Assembly: GCA_020726505.1 (NCBI GenBank)
Contig: JAHLEZ010000016.1
Span: forward strand, 1,116,001 to 1,180,000
Reading direction: 5' to 3'
DNA: 64,000 nucleotides
Source of the DNA: Leptodontidium sp. MPI-SDFR-AT-0119
Taxonomy: Eukaryota; Ascomycota; Leotiomycetes; Helotiales; Leptodontidiaceae
Part shown: one piece after another, positions 1-14,500 of the stretch
How positions within the stretch are numbered: position 1 is the first letter of the stretch
How the letters are laid out: each line of letters starts with the position of its first letter
Made by a program: the position numbers and the translations under genes
The notes under the pieces: model-generated
Database searches by the model: none
What the model saw: the letters and a program-made list of their open reading frames with translations, nothing else
Told to the model about the DNA's origin: nothing

Positions 1-2591
1 TTTAAAATCTAGTCTTGCGGATCGAGCCTAATAATTAGCCTATTTAAACGAAGTTACTTTTTGCCGCCTAAAATATCGCCGGCTTAATAATAATAATCTC
101 GTTCTAAACTTATTATATATTTGTATATAATAAGTAGTTTATAAGGACACTAGTTTCTTATTAAGTTTTATTCTAAGAAATAAGTGTTTTTATAACGTAG
201 GGCTAATATTCTCTTTGACTTACTTAAGGCTATATAGGCTCTTCTTTGTGTTTATTATAATATTAAGGTGTCTTAAATCGTGGTTCTTAGTAATACGAAG
301 TCGGTTTAGCGATTATTTTAATGATTTTAATATGCGGTAATATGTCGTCCCCCCCTTTAAAGACTAAGAGTACGTCCTTATATTAGCTCCTTAACACTAA
401 AGCCTTAATACTAACGTATTAGCTTTAAGTTTTGTGTCGCGACAGTTACTCGTAGAAGTAAGTGATAATTATTAAGGCCAAGTTTATTTAACTAAAGAAA
501 TATTATCGGCGACGTTAATATATAAAGCGTATATATTTATTTTAAGTTAAATACTACTTAGTACTTACTATGCTATTATATTAACAATTCAAGGACTTTA
601 ATTACTATTTTATTATCCTTAATATATTATATTGTCGGAATTGTAAGGTTCTCTAAGAATTCGGGGTTATTAAAGTATTATAAATTAATGCCTAGTTTAA
701 GATTAAGAGGAGTCAAGTTGTCGTCTTTACTAAGGCCTCTCTTACTTTATTATTATTATAAATAAAGTTATTCCTATTATAAAAGAGCTTAAGCTTATTA
801 CCGGGGAAGGTTTATTATAACTAAGGGCTATTATCGCCGAGTTCCTTAAGTTTATAATAACCTTTATTAGTATAAGTTTTAGTGATCTCGTAAGGACTTA
901 GCCACCTGAAGTCGAGTGTTTAGTTTAAAGATATATTATTCTCTTATACTAAGTCCTAGTAAAGTACTAAATCTTTCTTTTTAAATAGTCTCTTTTATAT
1001 ATTATATTTAAAATCAAAGGCTTCCTTGCCTTCTTAACGACGTCGAGTCTTTTTAAAGATAGCCTTATTAATATGTTCTTATTTTATTTAAAACTATATA
1101 GCCTTAAGTTATAATAACTTCGATTAGTCACAAACCTCTTTAGTAAATAATATTCTTTACGTAAGGTTCCTTGTTTTAATAAGAAAAATCGCTTCTCTAT
1201 TATATATTATATAAAATAGTATATAACTAGTTAGACTATATATAATAGTTCTATTAGTAAATAACACTGCGAAAAGGTTATTAGTTTAACGCCCTTTTAT
1301 TTTTAATAAAGCGTTCTTAATAAGTCTATAGCCTCGTTCGATCATTCTGTTAACTCTAGCGTTATATACCGAGATCTTAATTCACTCGACCTCTATTTTA
1401 TTAAGTAATTCTAATACTTCTTTTATATTCTTAGTTCTTTTATTTATAATAAGTCTCTAAAATAACTTATAATAGTAAATGATATATTCTTAGATAAAAG
1501 CAGTAATGTGTTTAGCCTCTTTAGTAAAGAGAGCTCTAGCTTTAGCTTATCTACTTATATTGTCTCTTATAATAATAAAGTAGCCTTTTCCCTTATGTAA
1601 TAATATATAAGTAATATCTAATGCCCACTTTTCTATGAGTCCATTTGATATTATAAAGTAAAGAGGCTTCTTAAGACGTTTCGCTAATTAAAGTTGATAA
1701 TTCTTGTATATTTAGACATATTTTATATAGTTAATAAATAATCCCTTTTAAAAGTACTATGTGGCGATATAATAGTAAGTACTTTCTCTCCCTTTATAAC
1801 TAGAATTATTATAATAGCTTTAAAATATAATTTTTTTCATCTTATTAGTATTAATAACAAGCTTAATAGTAGAACCTTTTATAAGGAGCCTCTAAATTCG
1901 GCGACTATGTATATTATAGTTTAAGGCTTTTTATTTAAAAACACGGAACTACTTTCTAATTATATCTTTAAGAGTCTTAAGTATCGTTAAGTATTAAGTA
2001 ATTTACTAGTATCCTTTACTATATTTATTAATTAAGACAAGTAGCCCTTCTTTATTAGAGCTTAAACTATTAAAGGAACTAAGTTCCCCTTTGTCTCTTA
2101 AGTATTATACTTTTACTTTTATATTTAATAAGATATTGTTTCGTTTACGTAGTTTAGGGTCTATTATTACTTCTTTAGGTTTTAAATTAGTGAGTTCTTT
2201 AGTATTAGATACTTTTATAAGGCAGATTTTATAAGCTTTTAACTTAGAAAGTATCTAATCCTCGTTTATATTACTCTTTTTTAGTGTGTCGTTAGTATAC
2301 TTTAGTCTCCTAAAGAGTTAATTAGTAACGACGTATATTAAGCCTTTAATATACTAAACTTCGAAATTAAATAGGCGTATTTAAGTAAGTTATTTAGTAA
2401 GTAAGGCGTTAAGATAATCGTAGGCGGCTCTATTTAGTTAAGTAACTAAGGTGTTAGCATCTATTTTAATAATAAAGTATATACTAATAAGCTAAATCTT
2501 AAGTTTCTTTAAAATATAAAGTATACCTTTATACTCTCACTTAGTAATATTATACTTGACTTTAGTCTTACTTTAAAAACTACTCTTGTAC
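1..2591 (-). mobile_element. Ty3/gypsy element copy A, distal pol part (RIPed)
   Basis: AT-rich sequence without usable reading frames. It aligns by eye with 5677 to about 8150 of copy B: both share a stretch beginning 'aatctagtc' and 'aacgaagttactttttg'. It is therefore the downstream pol (integrase side) of the same gypsy family, read on the minus strand. Differences from copy B are mostly transitions toward A/T, as RIP produces. The copy runs off the left window edge. It breaks at 2591, where the LTR of copy B starts, and resumes at 20457. No intact product is possible. Confidence 0.7.
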
Positions 2592-2875
2592 TGTGGGAGG
2601 GAAAAAGCCCAATAAACCACACAACAAGAGAGGTAATATGTAGTGAGGTACGGGAGAGATTCTAGGTGTAAGAAATCGCGGATCGATTAAATCTAGAGAT
2701 AATATATATTTAAAGAGTATAAAATGTTAAGAGAGGGGAGGAGAAAAAAGTATATTAGATAATATTTATAAAAAGTTCTTAGTTAACGAGTTGTTTTTAA
2801 GTGTTAAGCCCTTTTATATAAAAAGAGTTTATCCGGTCAAGTGATAAAGGAGCTACTAGAGCCTTCCCTACTATA
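2592..2875 (-). repeat. 3' LTR of gypsy copy B
   Basis: Direct-repeat partner of 20173-20456, equal in length and clearly alignable throughout (shared 'gaaatcgcggatcgatta' and 'gagccttcc' blocks). Differences between the two copies are transitions. The left end reads TGTGGG. The right end TATA corresponds to CACA in the other copy, so the canonical TG...CA end has been mutated. A purine-rich tract on the minus strand (about 2877-2890, GAAGAGGGGGA) adjoins the inner end and is the expected polypurine tract. Confidence 0.8.
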
Positions 2876-5676
2876 TTCGTCCCCCTCTTCAAAAATCATA
2901 CTCGCCCTCGAGCGACTTAATATAAGAGAAACACTTTACTAATCAAAAGCTCTATAAATCAACGTTATTAATAGAAAGCCTAGTGAAAAAGAAGTCCCGT
3001 GACAGTTGACCTGTTACCTTTAGAAGTAAATAATCGCCTCGCTTAACGCCGCCAGCCTACCTTTATAAAGTTGACTCTCCCTTACTAACTTTCTAACTTT
3101 AACTCTCTAAATATAATAACCTCTCCTTAATATTATTCCTTTTATAAAACACCTTAATACGCTTTAACTTCTTTACTCCTCCTTCTATTAATTAAATAAC
3201 ATCTCTTATACCTTCTCTTACTTTAATTCTCCTAAGAAAGTAAACTTCCTCGCCACGCTTATGTCAAGATCGACTTTACTATTACTTTTCTTATATTACT
3301 AAGGCAAGATCTCCTTTTATTTAATAATAACTTTAGTTACTATAACTCCAAGTATCCTTAAAAGTCTCTTTGCCGCCAATTCTTCGCCATTTAGTACCTT
3401 TAGGGCAATAACCTTAGCCTTCACTATTAACTTCAGTACTATTAGAGCGTAACACCTTTAACTTCGCTATTGCCTAGTCATAAAGGTAAGGTAATAGAGA
3501 GCTTTCCTTACTTACTTTCTTCCTGCCGAGTAACAACTTCAATATAATACTTGTGTTAATCTATATATAGTTTCTCCTCAGCTTTCTACACCTCGATCTC
3601 TAAACAACAACTTTATTATAAAGTCAAGTCGCCTTAACGTAATAAGTTGACCTTCCACAGTACTATCTAAGCTCTATTAACTCGTCGTAAATCTTCAAGA
3701 AGAGTCCTTCGTTGTCAGCCACCTTAGAGGTGCTATCAAGATCGGTTCGCTTTATCTCAGCCCAAGTACTCTTAGCTTTAACACTAAAAGTCAATACTAT
3801 AAAGGTCTTAGCGCGTCTTAACTTCGTGAGTTATACTCTTATCTCTTCCTCTTGTACTTAACTAGCCATTTATAGATTATACTAACACTTTTCTTACGAC
3901 AATTTAAGGTACTACTAAAGTTATTAATCCTTAACTCGTGTTTTAAGAAGTAACTAAAGTAAACTCTAAAACTTCACCTTAACGTTATCTAGTTAAGTAT
4001 TAAACTATTTAACTTCTTCGTAGCGCTAGTGCTTATATTCTCTCTATAAGTCAAAGAAATAATACTATCTGTCTTCTTTAAGTTTATAAACTAATAAGAA
4101 TCAAGGCCACCTCGTGCGACTACTTATATTAAACTCTACCCCTTAAGTTAAGAACGTACGTGTCACGCCGTACTAATCTTCCCTTAATAATAAGTCACTA
4201 AGTAACTTTCAGTTCCCTCTATAAATATACTCTTATTACACTTACGTAAGTCATACTACTAAAGATAAGTGGCATTATTCCGCTAGTCTCTTATTAATTA
4301 GTTAATTAAATAGGGTAGAGGCTAAATCCGCTAACTTCGAAGGTTTATAATAAAAAGCCGGGAGGAGTGAGCAAACTAATAGTCGTAATACATCGAGTAA
4401 GGTTAAGAGGCTATAATAAGTTCTTAGTTCTTAGTATAATAGAAATAGCCCTTTCTCTCTATAAAAGTAAGTCGCCTCCTATTATTAAAGCTAATAGAAG
4501 GTCTTTAAAATAACTAAGCTTTCTAAGGATAAACAAAAGAGTCTAATTAACGCAAGCACTATTAGACTAGTAGTAACTAAGTATAGGATAACATATTATA
4601 AGGCCCCGTTAGTTAGAGATCTTCTCGAAATAATAGTTCAGTCATAGTTAAGGTCTCTTAATTACTTCAGTTCTTTAATAAGAGTTAAAGAACTTATTAT
4701 TAATCTTAAAGTCAAAGCTAGACTTAACTCCTAATTAGTTACTTTATAAGTTATTAGCTTTATCCCTGTCTGTTCTACTTAACGACACCTCAGAATAATA
4801 CAATAAACAATAACAAAACATCTATAAGAACACTTAGGGTCACACCCTTAGCCTTAATTAATTACTAGTACTTATTACTAAACCTAGTTAAAAGTCGAGG
4901 GTATAAAGTCTTTATTACTTTAGCGATATTAATACGAGCCTAGAATAACGGCACACTTACTTATAAGTTTATTATAGTTACAAAACTATTATATTATATT
5001 TAAAACTTATTTATAACTTATAGTCTCTTACTAATACTTTAAGTGCGAAGTATATTACCTCTTATTTACTAGTACTAGTAAACGGCAAGAGAAGTCTTTA
5101 TTCTTTTAGACTTTTCGACGAGAGGGGACTAAGAAGTATCGACGTATATATAGAAGGGACCCTAACTTAGTAGGCGAGAGACTTTAAATAGAACTAATTA
5201 GAGGTAGTCGGCTAATACTCGATCCCTAAAAGGTTCACTAGCTAAGGGTCGTCGGCCGATAGTATACTCAGACCTCTAGCACGTGGGGTAAGGTTAGCGT
5301 TGGCTATATTGTAATTATTAACTTAAGGTTTTAGAGAGCACGGCTTTAATTCTAAGCGTATTATTAGCTCTTTACTAGGAGATTTCCTAGACTTCTACTT
5401 GCCTTATATAAATCGTGTGATCTACTTATTAGTTCAAGGCTAGTTTGTTAATAGTACTCTTAGTATTGTCCTTTATAAATTACTATACGCTATATTAAGG
5501 TTAATAGCTTTATAAGTATTAACTTTATCCCTAGGAATAATAGACTTACTTCGTTATTTCCTCTCTTTTTATTAATTACTAAGAGTTAACGCCTAAGTAT
5601 ATTACGTCTATATTCTTTAGGGTGTCTAGTACGTTAGACTCGAATTTCTAGCCTAAGCTACAGGTTTAACTTACCG
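2876..5676 (-). other. Gypsy copy B region between pol and 3' LTR
   Basis: About 2.8 kb of AT-rich sequence inside the element, downstream of pol in element orientation. I see no open frame and recognise no domain. It could be an extra degraded ORF, a chromodomain/integrase tail plus long untranslated region, or a further nested insertion too decayed to see. The purine tract lies at its outer end, so the LTR assignment does not depend on it. Confidence 0.45.
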
Positions 5677-8600
5677 TTTTAGAATCTAGTCCTGCGGATT
5701 AAGCCCGACAACTAGCCTATTCAAACGAAGTTACTTTTTGCTGCCTAGAATATCGTTAGCTTAATAATAGCAGTCTCGTTTTAAACCTATCGTGTATTCA
5801 CATACGGCAAGTAATTTATAAGGGCGCTAGTTTCTTATTAAGCTTTACTCTGAGAAATAAGTGTTCTTGTAGTACGAGGCTATTGTTCTCTTTAACTTAC
5901 TTAGGGCTATATAAGTTCTTCTTTGTATTTATTATAGTGCTAAAGTGTCCTGAATCGTGGTTTTTAGTGATATAAAGTCGTCTTAATAATCATTTTAATA
6001 TACGACAATATATCGTCCCCCTCTTTAAATATTAGAGGTGCGTCCTCGCACTAATTCCCTAACACTAAAGTATATTTATTCTAAGTCAGATACTACTTAA
6101 TACTTATTACGTTATTATTAAGATAACTCAGGGACTCTAATCACTATCCCATTATCCTGAACACGTTATATCGTCGGAATCTTAGGGTTCTCTAGGAACT
6201 CAGGGTCACTAAAGTTATATATATTAATGTTAGGTTTATAGTTAGGCATAAGGTTGTCGTCTAATTCTTTATTAAGCTGTCTATTATCGTCGCTGTCGTT
6301 ATAAATAAAGTCGTGCCTCTTATAAAAGAGCTTAAGCTTATTCCTAACAAAAGTCCGGCGAAGTCGGGGGCTATTTAAACTTAACTCTTTGAGTTTATAA
6401 TACCCTTTCTCTATATAGGCTTTATAAATCTCGTAAAGTCTAAGCCATCTGAAATCGAGAGCACAGTTAATAAATATATCCCTCTCTTTAATAAAGTCTT
6501 AACACAAGACTAAGTCTCCCTTAATAAATAGCCGTTTATAAATGTTATGTTTTAGATTAAATACTTCTTTACCTTCTTAACGGCGACAGGTCTTTATAAG
6601 TATAACTTCGTTAATGTATTCTTGTCACATTTAAAACTAAAGAGCGCGGAGTTCTAAGAGCTTAAAGTAGTCCCTAATCTCTTTAATAAATAATAATCTT
6701 TAGGTTAGGTTTATTATTTTAATAAGTAAGATAACTTCTCTCCTATAAACTATATAAAAAGGAGTATACCCCGTTAAGCGATATACTATAATATAGTCTA
6801 CAAATAACACTACTAAAAGGTTATTAAGCCAACGTCCGCTTATCTTAAAAAGCGCATTCTTAATTAGGCTATGTCTTCTCTTAATTATCTTATTCGCTTT
6901 AACGTTATATACTAAGATTTAAATCCGGTTAACTTCTATTTTATTAAGCAAATCTATAACTTCTCTTATATTCTTAATTCTACTATTAATAATAAGCCTC
7001 TAAAACAGTCCGTGTTAGTAAATAATGTCTTACTAAATAAAGTCAGTTACTCCTTTAGCCTCTCTACTAGCAAGGACTCTTGCTTTAACCTAACCGCTTA
7101 TGTCGTCCCTAGTAACTACTAAGTACTTCTTTCCGCGTTTTACTAGTATAAACACAATATCAAGCGCTTATTTCTCTATTAGGCTATTCGATACTATTAA
7201 GTAAAGAGGTTCCTCTTAACGTTTAAATAATTAGAGTTAATAATCCTAGTATATCCGAACATAATTTATATAGTCTATATATAAGCCTTTCTAGAAGTAT
7301 TAAGTGAAGATTTAGTAATACGTACTTTCCCGTCCTTTATAGCCCGAGTTATTATAGTAACTCTTAAGTATTACCTCTTTCTCTCTTATTATATTAATGA
7401 CGAGCTTAACTAGAGCCCCTTTTAATAATAACCTCTAGATCTTACAACTATACACGCCGTAATTTAGTACTTTACACTTAAATACTCAGAACTGTTTCTA
7501 ATCTATTGACTTTAGAGTCTTAAGTGTCGTTAAGTACCGAGCTATCTCCTAGTATTGTTCTCTATACTTACTTATTATAATAAATAAGCCTCCTTTATTA
7601 AGAGAAGATTTAGAACCGCTAAAAAAAGTAAGTTCCCCTTCTTTATAAAGTCTCTAGATTATAGATTTTATATCTTAAAGAATTCTATTCCGCCTCCGAA
7701 GTTCTAAGTCCGTTAATACACTGTTTAATTCCGAACTACTAGTCTCCTCTTCGTTTATAATACTAATAAGATAAATCTCGTAAGCCCTAAACTTAAAGAG
7801 AATCCAGTCTTCGTCGACATTACTTTCTTTTAGGGAATCTTTAGGGTGCCTAGGTCTCTAAGACAACTAGTCTGCCACTATATATGTCGTTCCTTAGACG
7901 TGTCGAACTTCAAAGTCGAAGAGTCGTATCTAAGCGAGCTATTTAGTTAACATCGCGTTAAGATAATTATAAGTTACTTTGTTTAATTATATAACAAGTG
8001 TATTAACATTTATCTCTATAATAAAGTGCACTCTAATAAGCTAAATCTTTAGTTTTTTTAAGATATAAAGTATACTCTTATACTTTCTCTTAGTGGTATT
8101 ATATTTAGCTTCAGTCTTACTCCAGAACCCACTCTTATACCTTATTAAGTATATTTTATTTAAAGTTAGCTCCCTCTAGCCAAAGAAGCCGCCTTAGCTA
8201 GTTCCGCTAAAGTTAACTCTAACTATAATTTCACTAGCTCCCTTTCTATAGTTTATTTGATATAAGACTAAGGATAAGTATAAAGCGTCTTATAGTTTAG
8301 CTATAGCCTTACCTTATAAATTAAGTTCTTAGTAAAACTTAACCCCTTTTTATAAGAGTACGTACAAGAGTTTAGCGATTAGGCGAAAGTTCTTAATCTA
8401 AATTCGGAAGTAAACAATAAGTCCTAGAAATGCCTTAATTTTAGTGAGATTCGTTAGTTCCCGCCAGTTCTTGATTTTAATAAAGTGTCTCGTAAATAAT
8501 TCTCTCCCTCTAGAGTTACAGGCGTACCCCACAATATTTATACTATTAAAATAAAATTGTGACTTAGGCCTAATTATAGCTCTAGCACGCTCCAAGCGTT

Positions 8601-9798
8601 TGAGAGTCATATTAAGGTTCTTAATATACTCTAGGACAAACTTCCTAATCCCTAGTAAGGCTTCAACTTAATTATAGTCTATGTACGGGCCTTTGACACT
8701 AATGTCGTCCAAGAATGATATCACAACTGCTAAGACTAGCTTCTTTAAGATACGTGTAATTGTTTAGATAAATTATATAATAGAATTAGTAGCGCCTTAT
8801 AAAAGTGTCGTATTTTGGACTAGTCTAATATAAGGAACATAAAAAGTAGTCATATCCTTATTAAACTAATAAAGTACTTATTAATCGTACCTAGAATATA
8901 AGTTAACGAGACTTATAATATAACAACTAACAAACTCTTTAGAAAACTTATTAATAAATGGCGGGAGGTTAACGTCTTTGCGGGTAACAGTATTTAATAT
9001 AATAGCCGAGTTAATTAATCTATATTTCCCCGACTCCTTCTTTTAAACCAAGAACTAAGCGTTACGGTAAGGCCCCTCCGAGTACTCTAAGACTCCTTTG
9101 TCAAGTCTCTCTTGTACTATCTTAGTAACCTCTAGAATAAGTGCCTATAATAAAGGAAAGTTAAGAGCTTACTAAGCTATATATTTAATAGTCTTAATAA
9201 TAACGGGAGGGGAAATATCTTTATAAAATTTGCTACACTTAGGCCAGTCGAAAGCTATAGCTCCTTCCCGATTGACTATTATTTCGTCAAATAAAGCTCT
9301 CTCTTTCGGCCATAATAGGCTACTCACGTCCAATTTAGCTAGCCTTTTTAGGGTAAGTCTTAAGTTTCGGGGTATACTAGTAAAGTATAATAATAAGTGT
9401 TCTTAATACTTTCTGACATAATCTTAGGAAGTTCCTTGTTCTTATACACGCTCGTACTAATCTTCCTTTTTATTAAGGGGGTCGCCTTTTAAGTTAGTTA
9501 AATCAACGGGTAAGACCTTCTTAGCCTTTAACTTATATATAGTTCCTACTCGCGCTATTATATTTTGTGTTTTTCTAAACAATAACTTAATTAGAAGCTT
9601 GTCGTAATTAGTAGTCTATTTAAACGTTAGGCTAGCTAGAGACAAGGAATCGTTGTTAAATACTCCCCTAAATAAGGGCTCAGAGACTAAGAGTTCCTCT
9701 CGATACAAGTTAAGGAGTACTCTAGGTAAAAAGTCTCTAATCACTAATTTTAGTATATAAAATTCTCTCTTTATATACTTAATATACGCTATCCCCTT
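5677..9798 (-). pseudogene. Gypsy copy B pol, reverse transcriptase to integrase part
   Basis: The minus strand encodes a degenerate gypsy polymerase. Around 8680-8740 it reads FLDDISVKGP, the catalytic Asp-Asp region of the reverse transcriptase. The open stretch 8610-8398 continues as the RT/RNase H connection (LERARAIIRPKSQF, IVGYACNSRGREL, KAFLGLIVYFRI), a spacing typical of fungal Ty3/gypsy Pol. Further stretches toward 5677 are the RNase H/integrase side but are too decayed to delimit. The stop after VYFRI sits where the family usually has Trp (TGG to TAG). The upstream end is cut at 9798 by the LINE; the frame ending MKGIAYIKYIKREF marks the break. Confidence 0.65.
9786..9798. repeat. 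LINE target site duplication, left copy
   Basis: The 13 bases ACGCTATCCCCTT occur here immediately before the LINE and again at 15591-15603 immediately after its poly(A) tail. A perfect direct repeat of this length is the product of target-primed reverse transcription and fixes both element ends. Confidence 0.92.
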
Positions 9799-9940
9799 CA
9801 ATCACACACTTTTTCGGGACTCTTGACCCCCCTGCCTTTGAACTACACCTGTTTCCATCTTATAAACTACCTCCTAACCAACCGATCTCCTTGCCCCTAG
9901 GCCTTGCAGTGGTATATTACCGCTGTAATAGCCGGGAGCT

Positions 9941-11527
9941 ATGGAGCCCCTATTCGACCCCTTCGACTCCTTAGAGCCCCCCACACCTACGCTAACGCCT
10001 AGAGACTTAAGAGAGCTTCCTACTAGGCTATTAGGAGTAGTAGAATCGACCGAGACTACTCCTAGAGCCCCTAGAGACCTAGGGGGCTCTATTTCCAACT
10101 CCCGGGGGCAAAATACCCCTATTCAGCTCTTATCGACTAGTGCGGCTCAACTAGCCCCTATAAAGCGCGGACTATTAAATAACCCTACTAATAACTAACA
10201 CATTAATAAGACGCCAAGAATTAATATAGACTTTAATAGAAAATATTACTAAAACTAAACTTACTTCTAAAGTAGTTAAACTAGTAATACTAGCCAAAAG
10301 CTAGTTCTTAAAGCTAAAGACTTGCTAGTAAGAGTATACTCAGCTACTAAGTCACGGGACGAGCAAGGGAAACTACTTGATTTACTTGAAATATTTAAGG
10401 AATATATAGAACATAATAGAATCAAGAATACGACTTCTATTCTAGCCTCTTAAGTAACTAACTTAGAGAGAGCAACAAAGAAAATCGAAACACAAGCTAT
10501 TAAGTCAACTACTTGGGCTAAAATAGCCGAAAAAGCTCACTTACAACAACCAACAACAACAACTCAGGTCAATAGCATAGCAACTAGTAGTACTAGTAAT
10601 AGCGGTGCTAAGGGGAATAGGGCTAGGGCTCCGGGTAGCCCTAGGAACCCTACCGATAAGGGCAAAGGTAAGTTTGCTCTTACTAAGAGATGCACCCTCT
10701 TACAGGCACAGAATGTCTAAGTAAACACCTTCTCTTTTATTACTACGCGCAATTTGCTTAATTCTACTTTTAATAAGAAGGGAATATAAGGACTAGTTGT
10801 TTCTTTTGTTTCCCTTTCTTTAAGGGGTAATTTAGTAGTTACTACTACCCCCGATTTTGATGTTAAGTTCTTGATTTTAAACGAGTCAATTATTAAGGGG
10901 GTACTTCCCGATTTAATTTTAATTTAGAGAAGAGAGCCATAGTACAAGGTTGTTATTTATAGTATCCCTATTAGGGAGTTTAATATAGAAGAGGGATTAA
11001 ACTCTAAGCTAGTCGCTAAAGAGATTTAAACTTTTAATAAAGGTTTTACTCCTATAAGAAAATCCTTTTAGACTACTCCTAAAGAAAAACGCGACTCAGG
11101 CCTAGTACAAACAAGTACTATTGTAATAGCTTTCCCAAGCCAAGAGCAAGCAAAAAGAGCTATATTAAATAGGCTTTATATTGCGGGTATTTCAGCTAAA
11201 GTAGTAAAATATATAACTACTCCTAATACTTCTTAATGTATTAGATGCGCTGGTTTTGGGCACTCTGAAGTTCTCTGTAAGAGAACTAAAAAGTGTATTT
11301 TATGTGCAGAAAATCATACAAGTAAGCAACACAGCTGTAATACTTGTAAATTAAATACTAAGTGTTTACACTTAAGTATAAGATGCGCAAATTGTAATAG
11401 TACTACTTATATAGCTAATTCCAAGCTATGTGAGGTTTACTTAGTAATAAAAAATAAAGCAAATAATACTAGTAGTACTAATAGGCCTATTATAATAGAC
11501 GAACCAATCACAGCTAATGATAATTAG
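9941..11527 (+). pseudogene. LINE ORF1, Gag-like nucleic-acid-binding protein
   Basis: The frame opens at ATG 9941 (MEPLFDPFDSLEPP...), is proline-rich for the first 85 codons, and is then broken by stops but continues to GAT AAT TAG at 11527. The middle contains a low-complexity Thr/Gln/Ser part and a basic Gly/Arg part (GNRARAPGSPRNP). The end, about 11230-11440, carries CCHC-type knuckles (CIRCAGFGHSEVLC, CILCAENHTSKQHSC, CANC), which bind element RNA. ORF2's candidate ATG (11517) overlaps this stop by 11 bases. At least ten in-frame stops make it non-functional. Confidence 0.7.
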
Positions 11528-14500
11528 TCTTAAAACACTATAAATTAATGTGAATAAGAGTCTCTCTACTACAGAGCACGTTCTCTAAGTGGCTATAGAG
11601 CTAAATATATCAATTTTAGCAATTCAAGAGCCTTAGACTATTAGTAATAATATAGACGGCTTTCGTAGCGTCTTACACCCTAGTTTTAAACAAGTGCTCC
11701 CGAATTACGGCCCCCTCAGGCCTAGAGTTTTATTTTATGTACTAGACTCAATTAGTACTACTCTAGCGCTTAGCTCACCACAAGACCCCGATTGTATCAT
11801 TTTAGACCTAGTTAAGTATAAAACTCAAGTAATTAATGTCTATAATGCGACTCACCCAGAGTCAGAGTCCCTTAATAGTATTAAAACCTTACAAAGGATA
11901 GGTTTATTACCAGACTTACTCCTTAATAAGACGATATTATTAGGGGATTTTAATATACATCACCCGTAGTGGGACCCTATAACACTACCAAGCGGTAATA
12001 CAGGAGTACTATTAGACTTAATTGAAAAACACTCTTTGAGCCTATTAAATACTCCAGGGGAGGGAACGTTTTATAGACCACATATGGAGGCTCCTTCTAT
12101 ATTAGATCTTACATTTACTACTCAAGGAATAGTAAATCAAGTCGAAGATTAGCAAATAATGCCAGATCTAGGTTCAGATCACTTTGGGGTACTATTTACT
12201 ATTACTTTTAATAGTAGTAGTATTAGTACTAGCCTCGTAAAAGTCCCTCGATTTAATATAAAGAAAGCAGATTGGGTAAAATTTAGTAAAAGTCTTAGTA
12301 TTTATTTTCAAGACTTTAATTATAACCTAAATTCTAAGTACACAAATTAAGAGCTTGACGACTTAGGGGAGCTATTTACTAGTAATATAATTCAAGCGGC
12401 TAAAAACTTTATTCCTAGAGCTTATAAGTCAATTGCTAGTAAACCCTAGTGGAATGAGGATCTTAAAGTACTACGGAAATCAATGTAAAGATATTACCGT
12501 CTAAATAAGGCCTTAGGGTATACCCTTTATTTTCAAGAATTAAAAGATGCTAAAAACCTGTATTTTAATACTATTAAGGTTAAAAAAAGAAAGTATTAGA
12601 ATACGTTCTTAGAAAAAGAGGATTCCTAGTCGATTTTTAAAGCTATAGCGTATACAAAAAATAATACTAGCTCTCTTATACCTAGTCTTTATAATTTAGA
12701 GACCAAGGAATTAGAGTCGACTTTCTAACAAAAGTGTAATATTTTTAGAAGTACTTTATTTCCTGAACCTCCTATTTTAGCGCCTATTGATTTAACGTCA
12801 TATATAAGTGGTAATACTTAGAAATGGCCTCTTTTATTAAAGGTAGAACTTAAGGATTCTTGTACTTTAAAGATTAAGGGTAAAACCCCTGGACTAGACT
12901 TAATTACTTAAGATATTATAATTAAAGCTTATTTAGCTATCCCAGAAGCCTTTTTTACAACCTATTTAATACTTATAAATCAAGGGTACCACCCTAAGTG
13001 TTAGAAAGAGGCTACGGGGTTTATTCTTAAGAAACTAAAAAAACCTGATTATTCTAAACCTAAGGCATATAGAGTTATATTATTACTTAATTGCCTAGGT
13101 AAGGTTTCTGAAAGAATTTTAGCTAAGCGCCTAAGTTACTTAGCTAAAACAACTACTTTATTACACGATAGTCAAATCAGTAATAGACTGAAAAAATCAG
13201 CTATTAACGCAGCTTTACTCTTACAAATAGAAGTAGAGATTAATAAGGCAAATAAGCTTAAAACTACTACTCTATTCCTTGACGTTAAAGGAGCTTTTAA
13301 TCACGTTTCCAAGAATCGTCTTATTCAGGTTTTAACTCAATTGAAATTACCTATAAGTCTAATTTGGTGGATTTCGTCATTTTTAGAAAACCGTATTTTA
13401 CAACTTGCCTTTGATAATAAATTAGAGGAATTTCAAATTGTAAATACAGGTATTCCTTAAGGGAGCCCTATTTCACCTATTTTATTCCTTATATATATTC
13501 GAGACTTATTTAAGTCTAAGAATATTAAGCTAATATTATATATAGATAATTTAGCATTAATAGCCTCTTCTAAAAGCTTTAAAAAAAATATAAGTATTTT
13601 GGAAAGAGAAGCTAGCTTATTAGTCAAATTAGGGGAAGAATATTCTATTAGCTTTAATATTGAAAAAACAGAGCTTATTCACTTCTTTAGAAGTAAGAAT
13701 ACCCTTAATATTACACTTCTAAATAATACTATACTAGCTCCTAGTAAGTTAGTTAAATGGCTAGGAATACATTTTGATTTAAACCTTAAATTTAAGAATT
13801 ATAGGTCAATTAGAGTTTCCCTTGTAAAGTAAATGTTTTATCGTATAAGTCGACTCTTAAATATTACTATTGGGCTCTCCCCGTTTGCAATTCGTTAATT
13901 ATATATGGCTTGTGTTACTAGCGTAGCCGACTATGGTTCTATATTATGGTGGAAAATCAATTGCCCTAATAAGGCTATGATTAGACTATTTCAAGCTTTA
14001 CAAAACCTAGCTACTAAGAAAATATTAGGGGTCTTTAAAACAGCACTTATAATTCCATTAGAGCTTGAAGCAGCTTTACCTCCACCTAATATTAGACTAA
14101 ATCATACAAGTCGGCGCTATATTCTCCGCGCCTTAAAACTTAGTAAAAAACACCCTATTAGGCTCGAAGTTGAAAAGGTTATTACAAGAGCTAATGAGGA
14201 GTATGACTTACTAGGTATTTTACTTAAGTCAATTACTACTATTTCAAGCCTAGTTTATTCAATATATTATATAATTGACTTTAATACTTTAGAAGTAATA
14301 AGGCACTTTTATTTCCCTCTATAGGAAAGAGAAGTACCTTATATTTTTAGAATATCTAAGTTATCTAAAGAAGACGAAGCTAAGGCTCACTTACAATACT
14401 TACAAAGTATTTGTAATAGTCGGAATACCTCTATTTATACAGACGACTCTCAGACTCCTAAAGGGTGCGGAGTAGGCTATAGCGTAGCTGTTTATACACA

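Noticed and set aside
2588..2591. Five-base target duplication for gypsy copy B
   Set aside because: Only GTAC (4 bases) matches on both sides; the fifth base differs, so a 5-bp duplication is not claimed.
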